Positions 22,935 to 33,399 of a stretch of DNA of 64,000 bases are shown piece by piece. Location: positions 6,801,999 through 6,865,998 of the forward strand of contig JABBOT010000015.1 in assembly GCA_016165875.1 (NCBI GenBank). The letters run 5' to 3'. The notes under the pieces are model-generated. The model worked only from the letters and a program-made list of their open reading frames with translations, made no database searches and was not told the DNA's origin. This stretch comes from Acanthopleura granulata. Lineage: Eukaryota; Mollusca; Polyplacophora; Chitonida; Chitonidae. Both the position numbers and the translations under genes were made by a program. The first letter of the stretch is position 1. The number at the start of each line of letters is the position of its first letter.

Positions 22935-25900
22935 GTGAGTGTAAGTACACGGTGTCGTTCTTTTCTGAAAATCGCGAAAAAATTTTCTCCTGTTTACCAA
23001 AAAGTAAAGCTTACAAATGCATGTTGAGAGAAATTATAAATGGCTGAAAGAAAGTAACTAAGATTTGTTCTATCCCTGGAATGATTGGGATAGATGAGAA
23101 TAAATGCATACATTGAATGAACAATGAATAATGTGAAAAAATAAATGTACTTCTGTATTCATTTATGACACAGGAAAAGTCTTAATTCCGTGCTTCTGAA
23201 TCCAGTGGCCTCTTAAGAATGCGTTCGCTGTGAGCTCAAGTCCAACTCACATTGGGTTCCCCTCCGGCGGTATGTGGGACGACCTACCAGCAACCTGCGG
23301 ATGGTTTTGGGTTTCCCCGGGCTCTGCCTGCTTTCCTATCACCACAATGTTGCCCGCCATCGTAAAAGTGAAATCTTCTTGAGAAAGGCATAAAATACCA
23401 ATAAATAAGTCAATGTCGTTGAGTTAAAAAGAAAGCAATTGTGTCGATCGTGATCACGGGCTTTTTATTATTGAGTTAAAAGTTTACACCAGTTTGAAAA
23501 ACAATATGTAAGAAAAATTGTTACCCCACAAGAAAGTTTCTCTGCAAGTGCAGCATTTTGAGTGGCTTATCGAACGGGGCATAGAGATTCATATTATCCT
23601 TTTCACAGCTATCAAACGGGTCATATTAAATTCAACATGGCGACGGTTTCTTTCAATCTCGCTTCAGAGACGCAAAATATGTATTATTTGTCAGAAAAAC
23701 AGTTTCAGCTAAGATATTAAGTTACGATGAAATGAAATAACATTTTCTGTTTGTTTCATCTAGCTAGCTATAAATTTAAGGCGTGTTTATAACTTTCTGC
23801 ACCCAAAAACGGTTGCCGACCGAGAGCAAAACGGGCAAAATTAGTTCGAAATAAAACGTGTACTGTACCAATACTCCACCTGTTTAACTTGAACAATCAT
23901 CATTTCACAAAGAAACTCTCCACCAACCACCAGTTCACGTGGAGAACCATTAACGGATTCCTGGTTTAAGCATGTTCTCAAAACAGTATGGCTGAGATAT
24001 TACCGACGTGGCGTTCAGCAATAATCATTCATTCATTCTCCACCAACCAAAAAAAACTCATCGCAGTCGTGTCTGATTAAGAAGTGAAGAATAAATCTCG
24101 AAGTACATTTCTTACGTGGCTCAGTCGGTTAGCAGTGCAATAACCCGAAGCCTTCCACCAAAGTGGTCGCTGTGAGTTCAAGTCCAGCTCATGCTGTCTT
24201 CCGCTTCGGCCTTAAGTGGGAAGGTCTGCCAGCAACCTGCGAACGGTCGTGGGTTTCCGCCGCTCTCTAACCGGTTTCCTCCCACCATAATGTTCACAAT
24301 ATTTCGCCGCTATACTCTCCTACATGTCCAAAAGCATGTCGCATCCATTTCCAACTCTATTCAAACACGAAAAGCCACTCTCATTCCTTTGAAATAACCT
24401 CCAATAAAACAAGCGGCGTCTATCATAAACTCTCTTGCAAAACTGACGTGGCCGAGGCAGCGTAGTTTCTAGCAGTACCGGTATTCTAAGATTTAGCTTT
24501 GTTCACCAAATTTATAGCAACATGAATTTGGCCATTTTTATTTAACATCTCTGAAAAAATCAAAAATAACACCAATCTATAAATCTGGTAATGTAAACCT
24601 GATCTCAAATTATCGACCAATATCAGTCCTTCCGTGCATTAGTAAACTTTTAGAGAAACTTGTTTCTATTAGGCTTACTGCTTATCTAGAGAATAATAAC
24701 TTGATCTGTAATGACCAATTTGGATTCCGCGCAAACCACTCTACCTCCTATGCACTAGAAGTTTTATATAGACGGCTGGCAACTGCAAAAGAAAATAGGC
24801 AATTTAGTATTGCTGCCTTTCTCGACCTGTCAAAGGCTTTCGACACCGTTGATCACAATATACTACTTACTAAATTAAATTATTACGGTATTCGTGGAAC
24901 CGCCAATGCCTGGTTTGCTAGCTATTTATCCTCCAGGTCACAGTGTTTAAATTACAATGGAACTATCTCTAGCCCTAGATTAGTAAATATAGGAGTTCCA
25001 CAGGGCTCAATTTTAGGTCCTCTGCTATTTTTGGTCTATGTAAATGATATACATTCTGCAGTTACAAATTCTCACATCACCTTATTTGCTGACCACACAA
25101 GCGTGGTAGCGTCCGGATCAGATCCAGCCAGTGTTGCAATAAATATCCAAAACGATCTGACAGCATTATCAACATGGTTAATTTGCAACCGACTTACTCT
25201 CAATGTAAATAAAACAAAATACATGTTTATCCCTCCTCTGCGGTCATCATCATCATCATTTTTACCTCATTTAAACATATCTGGATCAGAAATAGAACGT
25301 GTGAAGCAATTCAAATTCCTTGGGGTCATTATTAATGAAAAACTAGACTGGACATCACACATAAATATATTGTCGTCTAAACTATCTCGAAACATTGGAG
25401 TTGTGTATCACCTTAAATCCTGTTTAAATAGAGAAACTCTAAAACGCCTCTACTCATGTCTGTTTTATTCCTACATCTCTTATTGTTTTATTGTCTGGGG
25501 CAATACGTACCCCACCCATTTGAAACCTCTGTTTATTCTTCAGAAACGCTTTCTCCGCCTGATAACATCCAGCCCCAGAATGTCCCCATCATCTCCTCTA
25601 TTTGCTAGGCTCGATATAATACCAATCACAAAATTAAATGACTACCTAATCCAATTATTCGTTCATAAATCATTATATCAACCTTTCATAATTCCCAATC
25701 TACTAAAATCTTACTACACCAGAGTCGAACAATCACATAGTTACCCTACACGTCATTCAAACATCAATTTATACAAGCCATTTTATACTTCTAACGTATC
25801 TTACTATTCTCTGCAAATCAAAGGGCCTCGAATTTGGAACGCATTGGCTATTGACTTAAAAATGTGTTCCTCACATTCTCTTTTCAAACGGCGTTTAAAG

Positions 25901-28130
25901 TCCCTTCACTCTACTGGTTAATGGTGCAACTTTTGAGCCGGGTACGTCACAATGCTGTCAACGACATTACATTATGTGTGTGTGTTGAGGGTGCTACTGG
26001 TGAGCAATGTATTCTTATCTTAAAAATTAGCATAATGTCAATAGACGTGTAATCGGGCATCATCTGTTGCTCTGAGATTAATGATATGATTGCGCATAAT
26101 TTAGTGCTATGTAAACGGGTACTGGTAATCTTGTGCATGTCTACAAGTGTGTATATAATCAATTATGTTCCTATATCCTCTATTCACCAAAAGTATATCT
26201 CCTGCCACCAATGAATTTATGACTATTTAGGGATAGAACAAGCCCTTCGGGGTTTTATTCCCGCCATTTACTTTGACATTTATCCTTTTCCAGCCTGCTA
26301 TTTTGTATTATGGTGAATAAATATTCTATTCTATTCTATTCTATTTAAATGTGGACACGCAATTTTGATGTGAAAATTGTTGTGTTACAGTGATCAAACA
26401 ACCTACTTAATTATCTATTCCAGCTTTAAGGTAGGCAGGCTTACCAGCACAAATTTTTTTCCCCTCCCAAACGAAAAGTCAAGTAGTTGACAGACTCATA
26501 CACATTTTGGCTGCTGCTCAGGGTGTACGAGACTCAGCAAGGTTGAAGCATATAATACACCCTGGTTAAAACCTTAAATAACTAATATCGTGCATACCTG
26601 AAAAAAACTGAAAACGCTGGTAAGATGTAAGAGAGAAGAAGTCATTAATTTTCTTTTTAAAAGCAATACCCTTAGTTTGCAAGTAAATCCCAGATTTAAC
26701 ATCTTATTAGTTATTAAAATTTTTACCTAAGTGTATGACGAGCTATGACACTGCTGAGTCTCATACACCCTGAGCCGCAGGCGAAGTTATCACTCGAGGG
26801 TACCAGTCTCAAGATATAAATTTACCTCAGATGTGCTGAAAACATGTTGTGCAGTCATGTGTGTTTCCAGGGAGCAGTTTTATACTTTAGATGTGCTAAA
26901 AAAAACACGTTGTGCAGTCATGTGTGTTTCCAGAGAGTAGTTTTATAACAATTTAGGACCATGTTAGGCTTATTTCGCGGACGTATAGGTTCGGTTCAAA
27001 AACCAGACCGCATTGCCGCACGATAGAGTATAGGGCAGGTCTTAGGCGTGGAAATTGAGCGGCCGCCTAATTTCGGAATAGCCTGGCTGCTATGATTTTA
27101 TTCCTGGTGGAGAGTTTCTTTGGGAAAGTATAATTGTATAAGTTAAAGAAGCGGAGTATTTGTACAGTATACGTTTTATTTCCAAATCCCTACAACCCGT
27201 TTAATTAGTCATTCAGAATGCAGCATTGGCAGAGGAACTTGCTTGTGGGATAATAAATATATATAATATAATAATGTATATATAATATTCCCGGGTTAAG
27301 CGGAATTAGATAGAACTGAGGTAACCATGAAACAAATCGTCAGAGGCCTTGAACGCTCTCTCTGTCCAACCTAGGTGCTGTACTCTTTGTACAATTTTAA
27401 CAGATTTACAACCAACCTAGGCGCCTAGGTTTACTATAGGCCCAATGTGCCTAACACAGCATTTTGAGTAATTCTAGACCAGTGACGTCTGCATTTTTCT
27501 CTTTTTTTTTTTCTTTGTTACCTTATTCTGCTTAAAAGAAAAGACAACACTATACCAAAAGTATATATATATATAAAGATAAAAAAACGTGACTTTTTAT
27601 TTTTGTGATATATGATAACCGCGACATTGCAGTTCAAAGTATAGAAAAACACCCAGGTGGGGAAAATCAAACGGGCTGCCATGCTTTCAATTTTTATTTT
27701 GTTCTCTGTGCTGTGTCTTTTATATTCTTAACCAACATTCCTATACCAGCTCTCCACCAAAAGGCGTTTGATTTATCTATTTATTTGATTGGTGTTTGAC
27801 GCCGTAATCAAGAATATTTCACGACTACGGTCAACATTATGGTGGAAGGAAACTCGGCACAGCCCGGGAGAAAACCCGCGACCATCCGCAAGTTGCTGCG
27901 AGCCCTTCTCATGTACGATCGTAGAGGAAGCCAGCGTGAGCTGGATTTGAACTTACATCTACCGCATTGGTTGGAGTCTCCAGAAATATTAAGCTGCACT
28001 AACGCCCTTACTCCTCCTCCCCCGCCCCCGGGGGGGGGGGCTCTTCAAAAGGCGTTTGATGGTTTGTTGGTGGCGAAAGCTGAAATTTCTTGGCTTCCAT
28101 CAATATGGCGTACACGATGAGCTCACCTCG

Positions 28131-28164
<34 letters not shown>

Positions 28165-31100
28165 GATCTGATATCTTTGCAGAGCAATTGCCACAGGCAC
28201 TCTTGTGTCGACCAGCAGAGTTTCACGGCGCATTTGCGGAAGAATGGTCCACTTCGCTGATTACCATTCTATGTATTATCTCAGTGCCTTTTTCGCGGGT
28301 GTCACGCTGTTCAATCTTCCAACAATCTTTAAGGTAACTAACCTTAATTTCCTATCATCACAGAGACTTAGGGCTCGTTTGGCAAGACTATCTGCTTGTT
28401 CATTACCGGATATCCTAGAATACACCGGAATCCAAGGGAAACAAATGTCAAGATCAGCAAAGAACAGAGAGGACGACTGCAAAACTACTTCGACAGGACA
28501 GCAATTAGCCCAGATGTTACCTAGATACATTGCAGATTGTTTGTCTGTTTGCTTCCCGTGACAAGAAAGACAGACATAGAGACACTCGTACACTGACTAG
28601 TTAATTTGCATCTCACCAACCGCTAGCATTACACTTTTACAAGAATTGATCAATGACCGTATCAGTCAAGCTTTAGTGTTAGTTTTCTAAAGGCGTGACA
28701 AGCCTACATTACAGATATTACAGATAGGCTAGCAGCATCTTGCATTGTTTGTATAACAGGCCTTTAGGCCTCCACCCCTGTATAAAAGTATACCCAGCCT
28801 TCGTGGATGTGGCACAGTACATGATCTGTAAAACTAGGCCTTTGCCACTGACCCGAGACATCTGTATTTAATCTTAAAGCGCTAAATCCCTTATTTATTT
28901 TACGATAAAATATATAAATCTTAGATCTCCATATGCCACCTATACAGAAAAAGCCATGGCATATTTCTATGATTTATAACTTAACTTTTTTTGACATATC
29001 TTTGCCCTTGGCGTACAATTAACTGCGGGGAAAGTCTGTATTTAATAAATTATACCGATATCCTAAATTTCTCTCTAAATGAACAATTGCAGCTTAATTA
29101 TCTTTGTCCATGAGCCATCCATAAAAAAGTTGATTAAGTATTCGTCATGAGACTCAGCTTGTTCTCCGTCAGAACACATAAACTGATTACGCGCTTTTCT
29201 TGTTTATGTGCTCTTTCCAATGGAAATGAAGCGCATGACACTGATTAGCTGAATCAGAAAGGTCGCATCCAGTGAAATTCCATAGCTAAGCATAGCATGG
29301 TTGCAAACTTTGAGTACTACGTCATTAAACCCTGCACACTTGCTCTTGGTTTAGCCGCATTTTGATGGTTTAGCGTATTAAAGTGGATTTAACTGTACAA
29401 ATTTCAACTTAGGGACATATAAGCTACAGCTAAGATTTAATATCGAATTTAACTTAATATCCAACCCACAAACTTGAATAGTATAAATATACAATTATAC
29501 TTAAAAAAAGTAATGTGAAATAAAAAATATGCTTAAAAATTAACGCTTTTTCAACGAAAATTAATATTATGTTACATAACAACTTTCCTAGCATTTTAAG
29601 ATTTTCTACGGGTGAAGTAATTCCGTATTTACAGCCCATAAGCCGAACCAACGAAATACAACAGATAAATCTGATGTTTTAATTCTTACCATATATTTAA
29701 AAAAGTGAAATAATTTTGTAAGAAAAAGCGCCTCCTACTATTGTTATTGTGATCATATATATAGTTGCATATACACAGAACAGGTCCTTTGTGTTATCCG
29801 TAGCACTTGCTGGGAAATGCCCAACTGATCAGGATCAGAATTAAGCGGGCATATTTTTGCATGCCGAAGCACCTACTGGTTTTATGTCAAAAGGTTTGTG
29901 AGGAACCTGACGAAGAGCAGTGGGATTCCCTAGGGTTACTCCCGGCTTCAACATATGAAAATCAGACCGCATACATGCCGAAGCACCCGCTGGTTTTAAG
30001 TCAAGAGGTTTGTGAAAAACCTGACGAAGAGCAGTGGGATTCCCTAGGGCTACTCCCGGCTTCAACGTATAAAAATCAAATCGCAGTTATGTAAGTAGAT
30101 AAAACAACTAAATAAATATATATGGGTAAATGTAATTTTACTTTGTAATTCTGCAGCCCAAAAAATGATATTGAGCGAGTACTTGTAACAAATTGATGTT
30201 TAATGTGGCTTATATTATTGATATATATATATATGAATATTGATGTCTAATATTGGCTTATTTCTGCAAAAACAGTTGTAGCTCATTTCTTTTCGGATAT
30301 GTCGGCCATTCATACATTTGAATTTTTGTTCCAGGATGGAAGGGCTACCGTTCCAACAGTTGTTATAGACCAAACCAAAGGAACAAGCTTCAGGAAAAAA
30401 CTGACCACGTTCAAGAATCTGTCTTGGTTGTTTATTCTTCTCTGCAATAGTGTATTCTTGCCTATAGCCCAGGGGTTTCTCAGTTGGCACTTGGAGAATA
30501 TAGGTAAGAAATGCGAGATGGAATTTCAGAACAATTACCTTTGATTTAGGTTGTAAATCATGCTCAATTGAACTGTTCGTGGGGCCTTTGCGATAGTAAG
30601 CCCACGTGTGTCAGCTTGCACGATCGAACGTTCGTTGAAGACCACTTTTGCTTCGTCAATATTGTATGTACCTCTGTGAATCAAACGTGGGCAAGCTCGA
30701 CAGTAACTTGCCAAAGGCCGGATGCTTGCCCTGGTCATTCCGGTTTCCTCCTACCATAAATCTATTCGCCATCGCATAAGTAGACGATTCTTGAGTATTT
30801 AGTCGTTTAAGGGAAGATCTGTCAGCAACCTGCAGATGGTCGTGAGTTTCCACAATTGCCCGGTTTCGTGTCACCATAATTCAGGCCGCCGGTCTGTAAA
30901 TGAGGAACGAAGTAAAACACCTGTCAAATGAATAAATAAATAAATAAATTAATGAAGACGATAATGTGTAGTCTATAACTTGTTCTGTCTGTCATCCTAG
31001 CTCTTAACATGGGTCTCGGTACAAGATGCCATCGACTTCGTGCGGGACGTCAGAGGTATATCGAATTTGCAGTTGGCTAAATAATGCGCATTTCTATATA

Positions 31101-33397
31101 GCTGTTCTATGTTGTGTTTCAGGCGCATCACCTTTTGTAATAGGCGCCTCTACCTTCATAACCACAGCAGTGGAGTTTTTCATGTTTTTCATCACGCCAA
31201 TGCTCATCAGACAGATAGGACACTGGAAGCTGGTCAGCGCAGGAATGGTCACCTTCGTAGCTCGATTTCTGGCTTATGCTGCTCTGGTTAACCCCATGTA
31301 TGTTCTTCTCATCCAGGTTGTCGATGGTACGGAATTGCACCTAACATACAAAAGATGTTCCTAGGTTCCGCTAATCTTTTCCTATTGAGTGTAGTTCTGT
31401 AACGTTGTGCCTTTGATCTGTATGCCGATTTGTAGTTACGAGAACGCTTTAGACCGCATGCGCAGAACATGTCATGCGAGGGAGAACCGGTGGAACATAG
31501 CGATTTATCCTTCTGTTCTACCACATTAATTGTGTTCTTCGGTCACCGCCCAGGATATAGCCTAAGTGCTGTTACTTTTAAGTCTAAGTTAGGATTCATC
31601 TAAAAGCTTCAACTTACACATACACCCCGGCATCTACCCAACCCTCCTTCCCCTCCGTCGCAAGGTTGGGACATGTGATACCCCTATATTCCCTATTTTT
31701 TAAGTTTAGATGTTCCCCAGAGAAAGTTCACTGACAATGAAATGCGTATTTTCGTTGTCTATAACGAGCTGAATGCCATAAGTTCAAGCACAGTTTTGTG
31801 GTATGGTTATTAACTAGCCTGCAAAATGCCTGCGCTTTTATCCTGGGCACGCACTCCGACTTCCCTTCACTCATAAAATCGACAGCGACGGAGTAAGAGA
31901 AAACATTCTTCAGTATCCAGTTAAATAGCAATTAAAGAAATTATCCACTTAGCCGATCGTTGTTCACTAATAGTAATGGGATGCATGATATAATGTACAG
32001 GGCGACACCATTCAGGATGGCACCTGTATAAAACTGGTGGCTATCGTCTAATGATGAAGACTCTAACATGCTGAGAACTAATCGGGTCCATAAACATACT
32101 GGACTAATTTGCTTGGCTACAACACCGTGAAGTTTTGTCTTGGGGTTAGAGTGGATGAATGCGTCTCAGAAAGCTAGACAGATGTTTCCAGTGCGCCTGA
32201 CCAAGATTTCATCGTTGCGAGACAAACAAACACACGTGGCTATGTAAAATGACTCTTAAACCCGACAATCACATGAAGTAACGCCCGAGGCTTTGCAAGT
32301 AGCCGCGCATAGAGTTCAATGTCAAAACGGAAAAAATACACATAAAGAAATAAAAATGAGCTGAATGTTAGGCTGTCGCCAAAGTATTTATATTGTACTG
32401 CACGCATAAATGACCGCGAGCCTCTGTTTATCTCAAGCATGACCCTTCTGTGCAGCCCTATTGGTGCACCAATCGAAGCAGTTTATACAAAGATTACGGT
32501 AGAGAATAAAACCATAGCAGCTTATCTTGTCTTAACTTATCTTAGCATTTTGTTTTTACTGTTCGTGTAAATATGTTAATACTAGCAACTTACACACCCT
32601 CTGGCGCCCTGGTTTAAGCAGATTGAGATAATATGAAAGACTGCAGCACAGAGAGTAAAACCAAACCAAGGACGACGCTATGATGGTTGGTAAATGGTCA
32701 TACGTAAATAACGGTGACATCCGGCCTTTTGTCAGTTTATCTCAGTTTATGCTTTATTCTAACCGTTTCTGTCAGTGTTTAGGAAGTAACAATTTACATG
32801 CCCCTTAGCACCATTGCTTAAAGGGAATTACATAAGAACAATGAATCAGGTTAATTGTACTTTATAAGATGTCACTGATCTACTTACATCATTAACTCTA
32901 AATTCTGTCTTATCACAAGTCAAAACAGAATCTAAAACAATAATAAAAAAAAAAAAAACAAAAAAAAAACATGACATGACATCCAAGGAACAAGGCTTTG
33001 GGAACTTGGCGTCCATGGGCAGGATCCTGGTTTACGCAGAATACGAGAAGAAAGACACAAACATGTATTAAAATCTGTGAAGTCAATTCCTGTTGCTATA
33101 GTTTCCTGTTGTGTTCTGGTTTCAGGTGTGACGTTTGCGTGTCAGTGGAGTGCCATCGTGTCTCATCTGAGCAGTCAGGTACCAGAAGGCTCTCAGGCCG
33201 AGGTGCAGGGCATCATACAAGCCCTGATCGCCCTGGGGATGGGTATCAGCTTCCCCGTCAGTGGGATCCTAACACAGGCGTTTGGGGCACCCTGGATGTT
33301 TCAGATCTGCGCGCTTATGGCTTTGATTTTCTTGGTCATGTTCGTAACCTCTCAGCTGATTCCGGAGAAGTGGCTTCAGCGAAAGTCGTCCTGTTAG
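22366..33397 (+). CDS. MFSD6-like major facilitator, copy A, five exons, complete
   Basis: Join 22366-22934, 28183-28333, 30335-30503, 31123-31326, 33126-33397: 454 aa, with consensus GT-AG at all four introns. Twelve helices can be placed: about residues 12-33, 43-65, 74-95, 136-158, 175-200, 216-238, 268-290, 298-322, 334-355, 357-378, 390-414 and 416-437. The 3-4 loop carries NST sequons (109 and 116). Family signatures are PLYLKEYGL...P.EIG after helix 1, GRIGNFRAWGSLG before helix 5, and the C-terminal AEVQGIIQALIALGMG block. This layout is typical of MFS_1_like proteins related to MFSD6; substrate unknown. The start at 22366 is preferred because the in-frame upstream part lacks an ATG; Met10 (MPLRFGF), shared with copy B, is an alternative. 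Introns are 5,248, 2,001, 619 and 1,799 bp. Confidence 0.9.
23195..23420 (+). mobile_element. SINE copy
   Basis: Head from 'gtggcctcttaagaatgcgt', body 'ccagcaacctgcggatggtt', tail 'aaaataccaataaataagtc'. It lies in intron 1 of MFSD6-like A. Confidence 0.8.
23980..24036 (+). mobile_element. Short LINE 3'-end fragment with ATTC tail
   Basis: 'gtatggctgagatattaccg', 'acgtggcgttcagcaataat', then (CATT)3. This is the same terminal signature as the Jockey/I-type LINE at 55.4 kb. Confidence 0.45.
24110..24300 (+). mobile_element. SINE copy lacking its tail
   Basis: Head 'cgtggctcagtcggttagca' with the A box, B box 'gtgagttcaagtcc', and body to 'ttcctcccaccataatg'. The 3' end is absent. Confidence 0.8.
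24518..26346 (+). mobile_element. 5'-truncated non-LTR retrotransposon (CR1/L2-like) with inactivated RT
   Basis: The frame is open from 24518 (just after an in-frame TAG) to the stop at 25921. RT blocks in order: KSKITPIYKSGNVNLISNYR PISVLPCISK, DQFGFR, FLDLSKAFDTVDH, GVPQGSILGPLLF and LFADHTSV, with a thumb region to SLFKRRLKSL. The A-box should read FADDT; codon 25094-25096 is CAC (His), so the second catalytic Asp is lost. No endonuclease domain is present, so the 5' part is missing. The 3' UTR runs to 'gaataaa' and an (ATTCT)n tail at about 26326-26346, as in CR1/L2-type elements. It sits in intron 1 of MFSD6-like A, same orientation. Confidence 0.9.
26508..26790. repeat. Inverted repeat, ~33-bp arms, MITE-like
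   Basis: 'ctgctgctcagggtgtacga' + 'gactcagcaagg' at about 26511-26542 is inverted as 'cactgctgagtctcatacac' + 'cctgagccgcag' at about 26749-26780. About 210 bp lie between. It could be a small non-autonomous DNA transposon. Confidence 0.55.
26826..26948 (+). repeat. ~59-bp tandem duplication
   Basis: 'agatgtgctgaaaacatgtt' 'gtgcagtcatgtgtgtttcc' occurs at about 26829 and again at about 26888, with few differences. Confidence 0.8.
27770..27995 (-). mobile_element. SINE copy
   Basis: TTTATCTATTTATTTGATTGG tail region reading in, 'caagaatatttcacgactac', 'gcgaccatccgcaagttgct', and head to 'ccgcattggttggagtc'. It sits close upstream of MFSD6-like A exon 2. Confidence 0.8.
28014..28042. repeat. 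C-run/G-run palindrome
   Basis: 'ctcctcccccgcccccgggg' continuing into G10. The C-rich and G-rich halves are complementary, forming a potential hairpin or G-quadruplex. Confidence 0.8.
28132..28166 (+). repeat. (AATC)n microsatellite
   Basis: About eight AATC units, ending 16 bp before the acceptor of MFSD6-like A exon 2, where the branch point and pyrimidine tract would be expected. Confidence 0.95.
28183..28333 (+). CDS. MFSD6-like A exon 2
   Basis: 151 nt after the acceptor 'tctttgcag', encoding (G)AIATGTLVSTSRVSRR through helix 6 to LFNLPTIFK. The donor is aag|gtaact. An (AATC)n microsatellite ends 16 bp before the exon, and a reverse-strand RNase H fossil begins almost at the donor. 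Confidence 0.88.
28340..28460 (-). pseudogene. LINE RNase H fragment
   Basis: The minus-strand frame reads FPWIPVYSRISGNEQADSLA then KRAL, the C-terminal RNase HI block of I/Jockey-type LINEs (W.PSH.GI.GNE.AD.LAK). It is only a fragment; no RT was seen beside it. It starts within ten bases of the splice donor of MFSD6-like A exon 2, inside intron 2 and antisense to the gene. Confidence 0.65.
28600..29800. other. Intron 2 of MFSD6-like A, nothing distinctive
   Basis: AT-rich intronic DNA with no repeat or coding signal noticed. Confidence 0.5.
29861..30096 (+). repeat. 114-bp tandem duplication that keeps a reading frame
   Basis: Units start at 29861 and 29975 ('atgccgaagcac'), 114 bp = 38 codons apart. 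Both encode MPKHxLVLxQxVCExPDEEQ then WDSLGLLPASTYxNQ; the second ends with a stop codon. A more diverged third copy lies just upstream (29800-29860). Inside intron 2 of MFSD6-like A, so the ORF may be fortuitous; no known family recognised. Confidence 0.8.
30335..30503 (+). CDS. MFSD6-like A exon 3
   Basis: 169 nt after the acceptor 'ttgttccag'. It encodes the central cytoplasmic loop (DGRATVPTVV...) and helix 7 (LSWLFILLCNSVFLPIAQGF) up to SWHLENIG. The donor is g|gtaaga. Confidence 0.88.
30690..30955 (+). mobile_element. Degenerate, rearranged SINE
   Basis: Contains 'ggtttcctcctaccataaat', then a repeated body 'ctgtcagcaacctgcagatg' and an AATAAATAAATAAAT tail at 30935-30950. Body blocks occur twice, so two fragments may be fused. 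It is in intron 3 of MFSD6-like A. Confidence 0.6.
31123..31326 (+). CDS. MFSD6-like A exon 4
   Basis: 204 nt after the acceptor 'gtgtttcag'. It encodes helices 8 and 9 and the start of 10 (ASPFVIGASTFITTAVEFF to YVLLIQVVD). The donor is g|gtacgg, weaker than in the other exons. Confidence 0.88.
32630..32860 (+). repeat. Dispersed repeat X, partial copy
   Basis: 'gaaagactgcagcacagaga', 'ggtaaatggtcatacgtaaa', 'cagtttatctcagtttatgc' and 'attctaaccgtttctgt'. In intron 4 of MFSD6-like A. Confidence 0.6.
33126..33397 (+). CDS. MFSD6-like A exon 5 and stop
   Basis: 272 nt after the acceptor 'tggtttcag'. It encodes VTFACQWSAIVSHLSS, helices 11-12 and the tail PEKWLQRKSSC, then TAG. The tail differs from copy B (PDRWLSPKLR). 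Confidence 0.9.
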
Positions 33398-33399
33398 GA

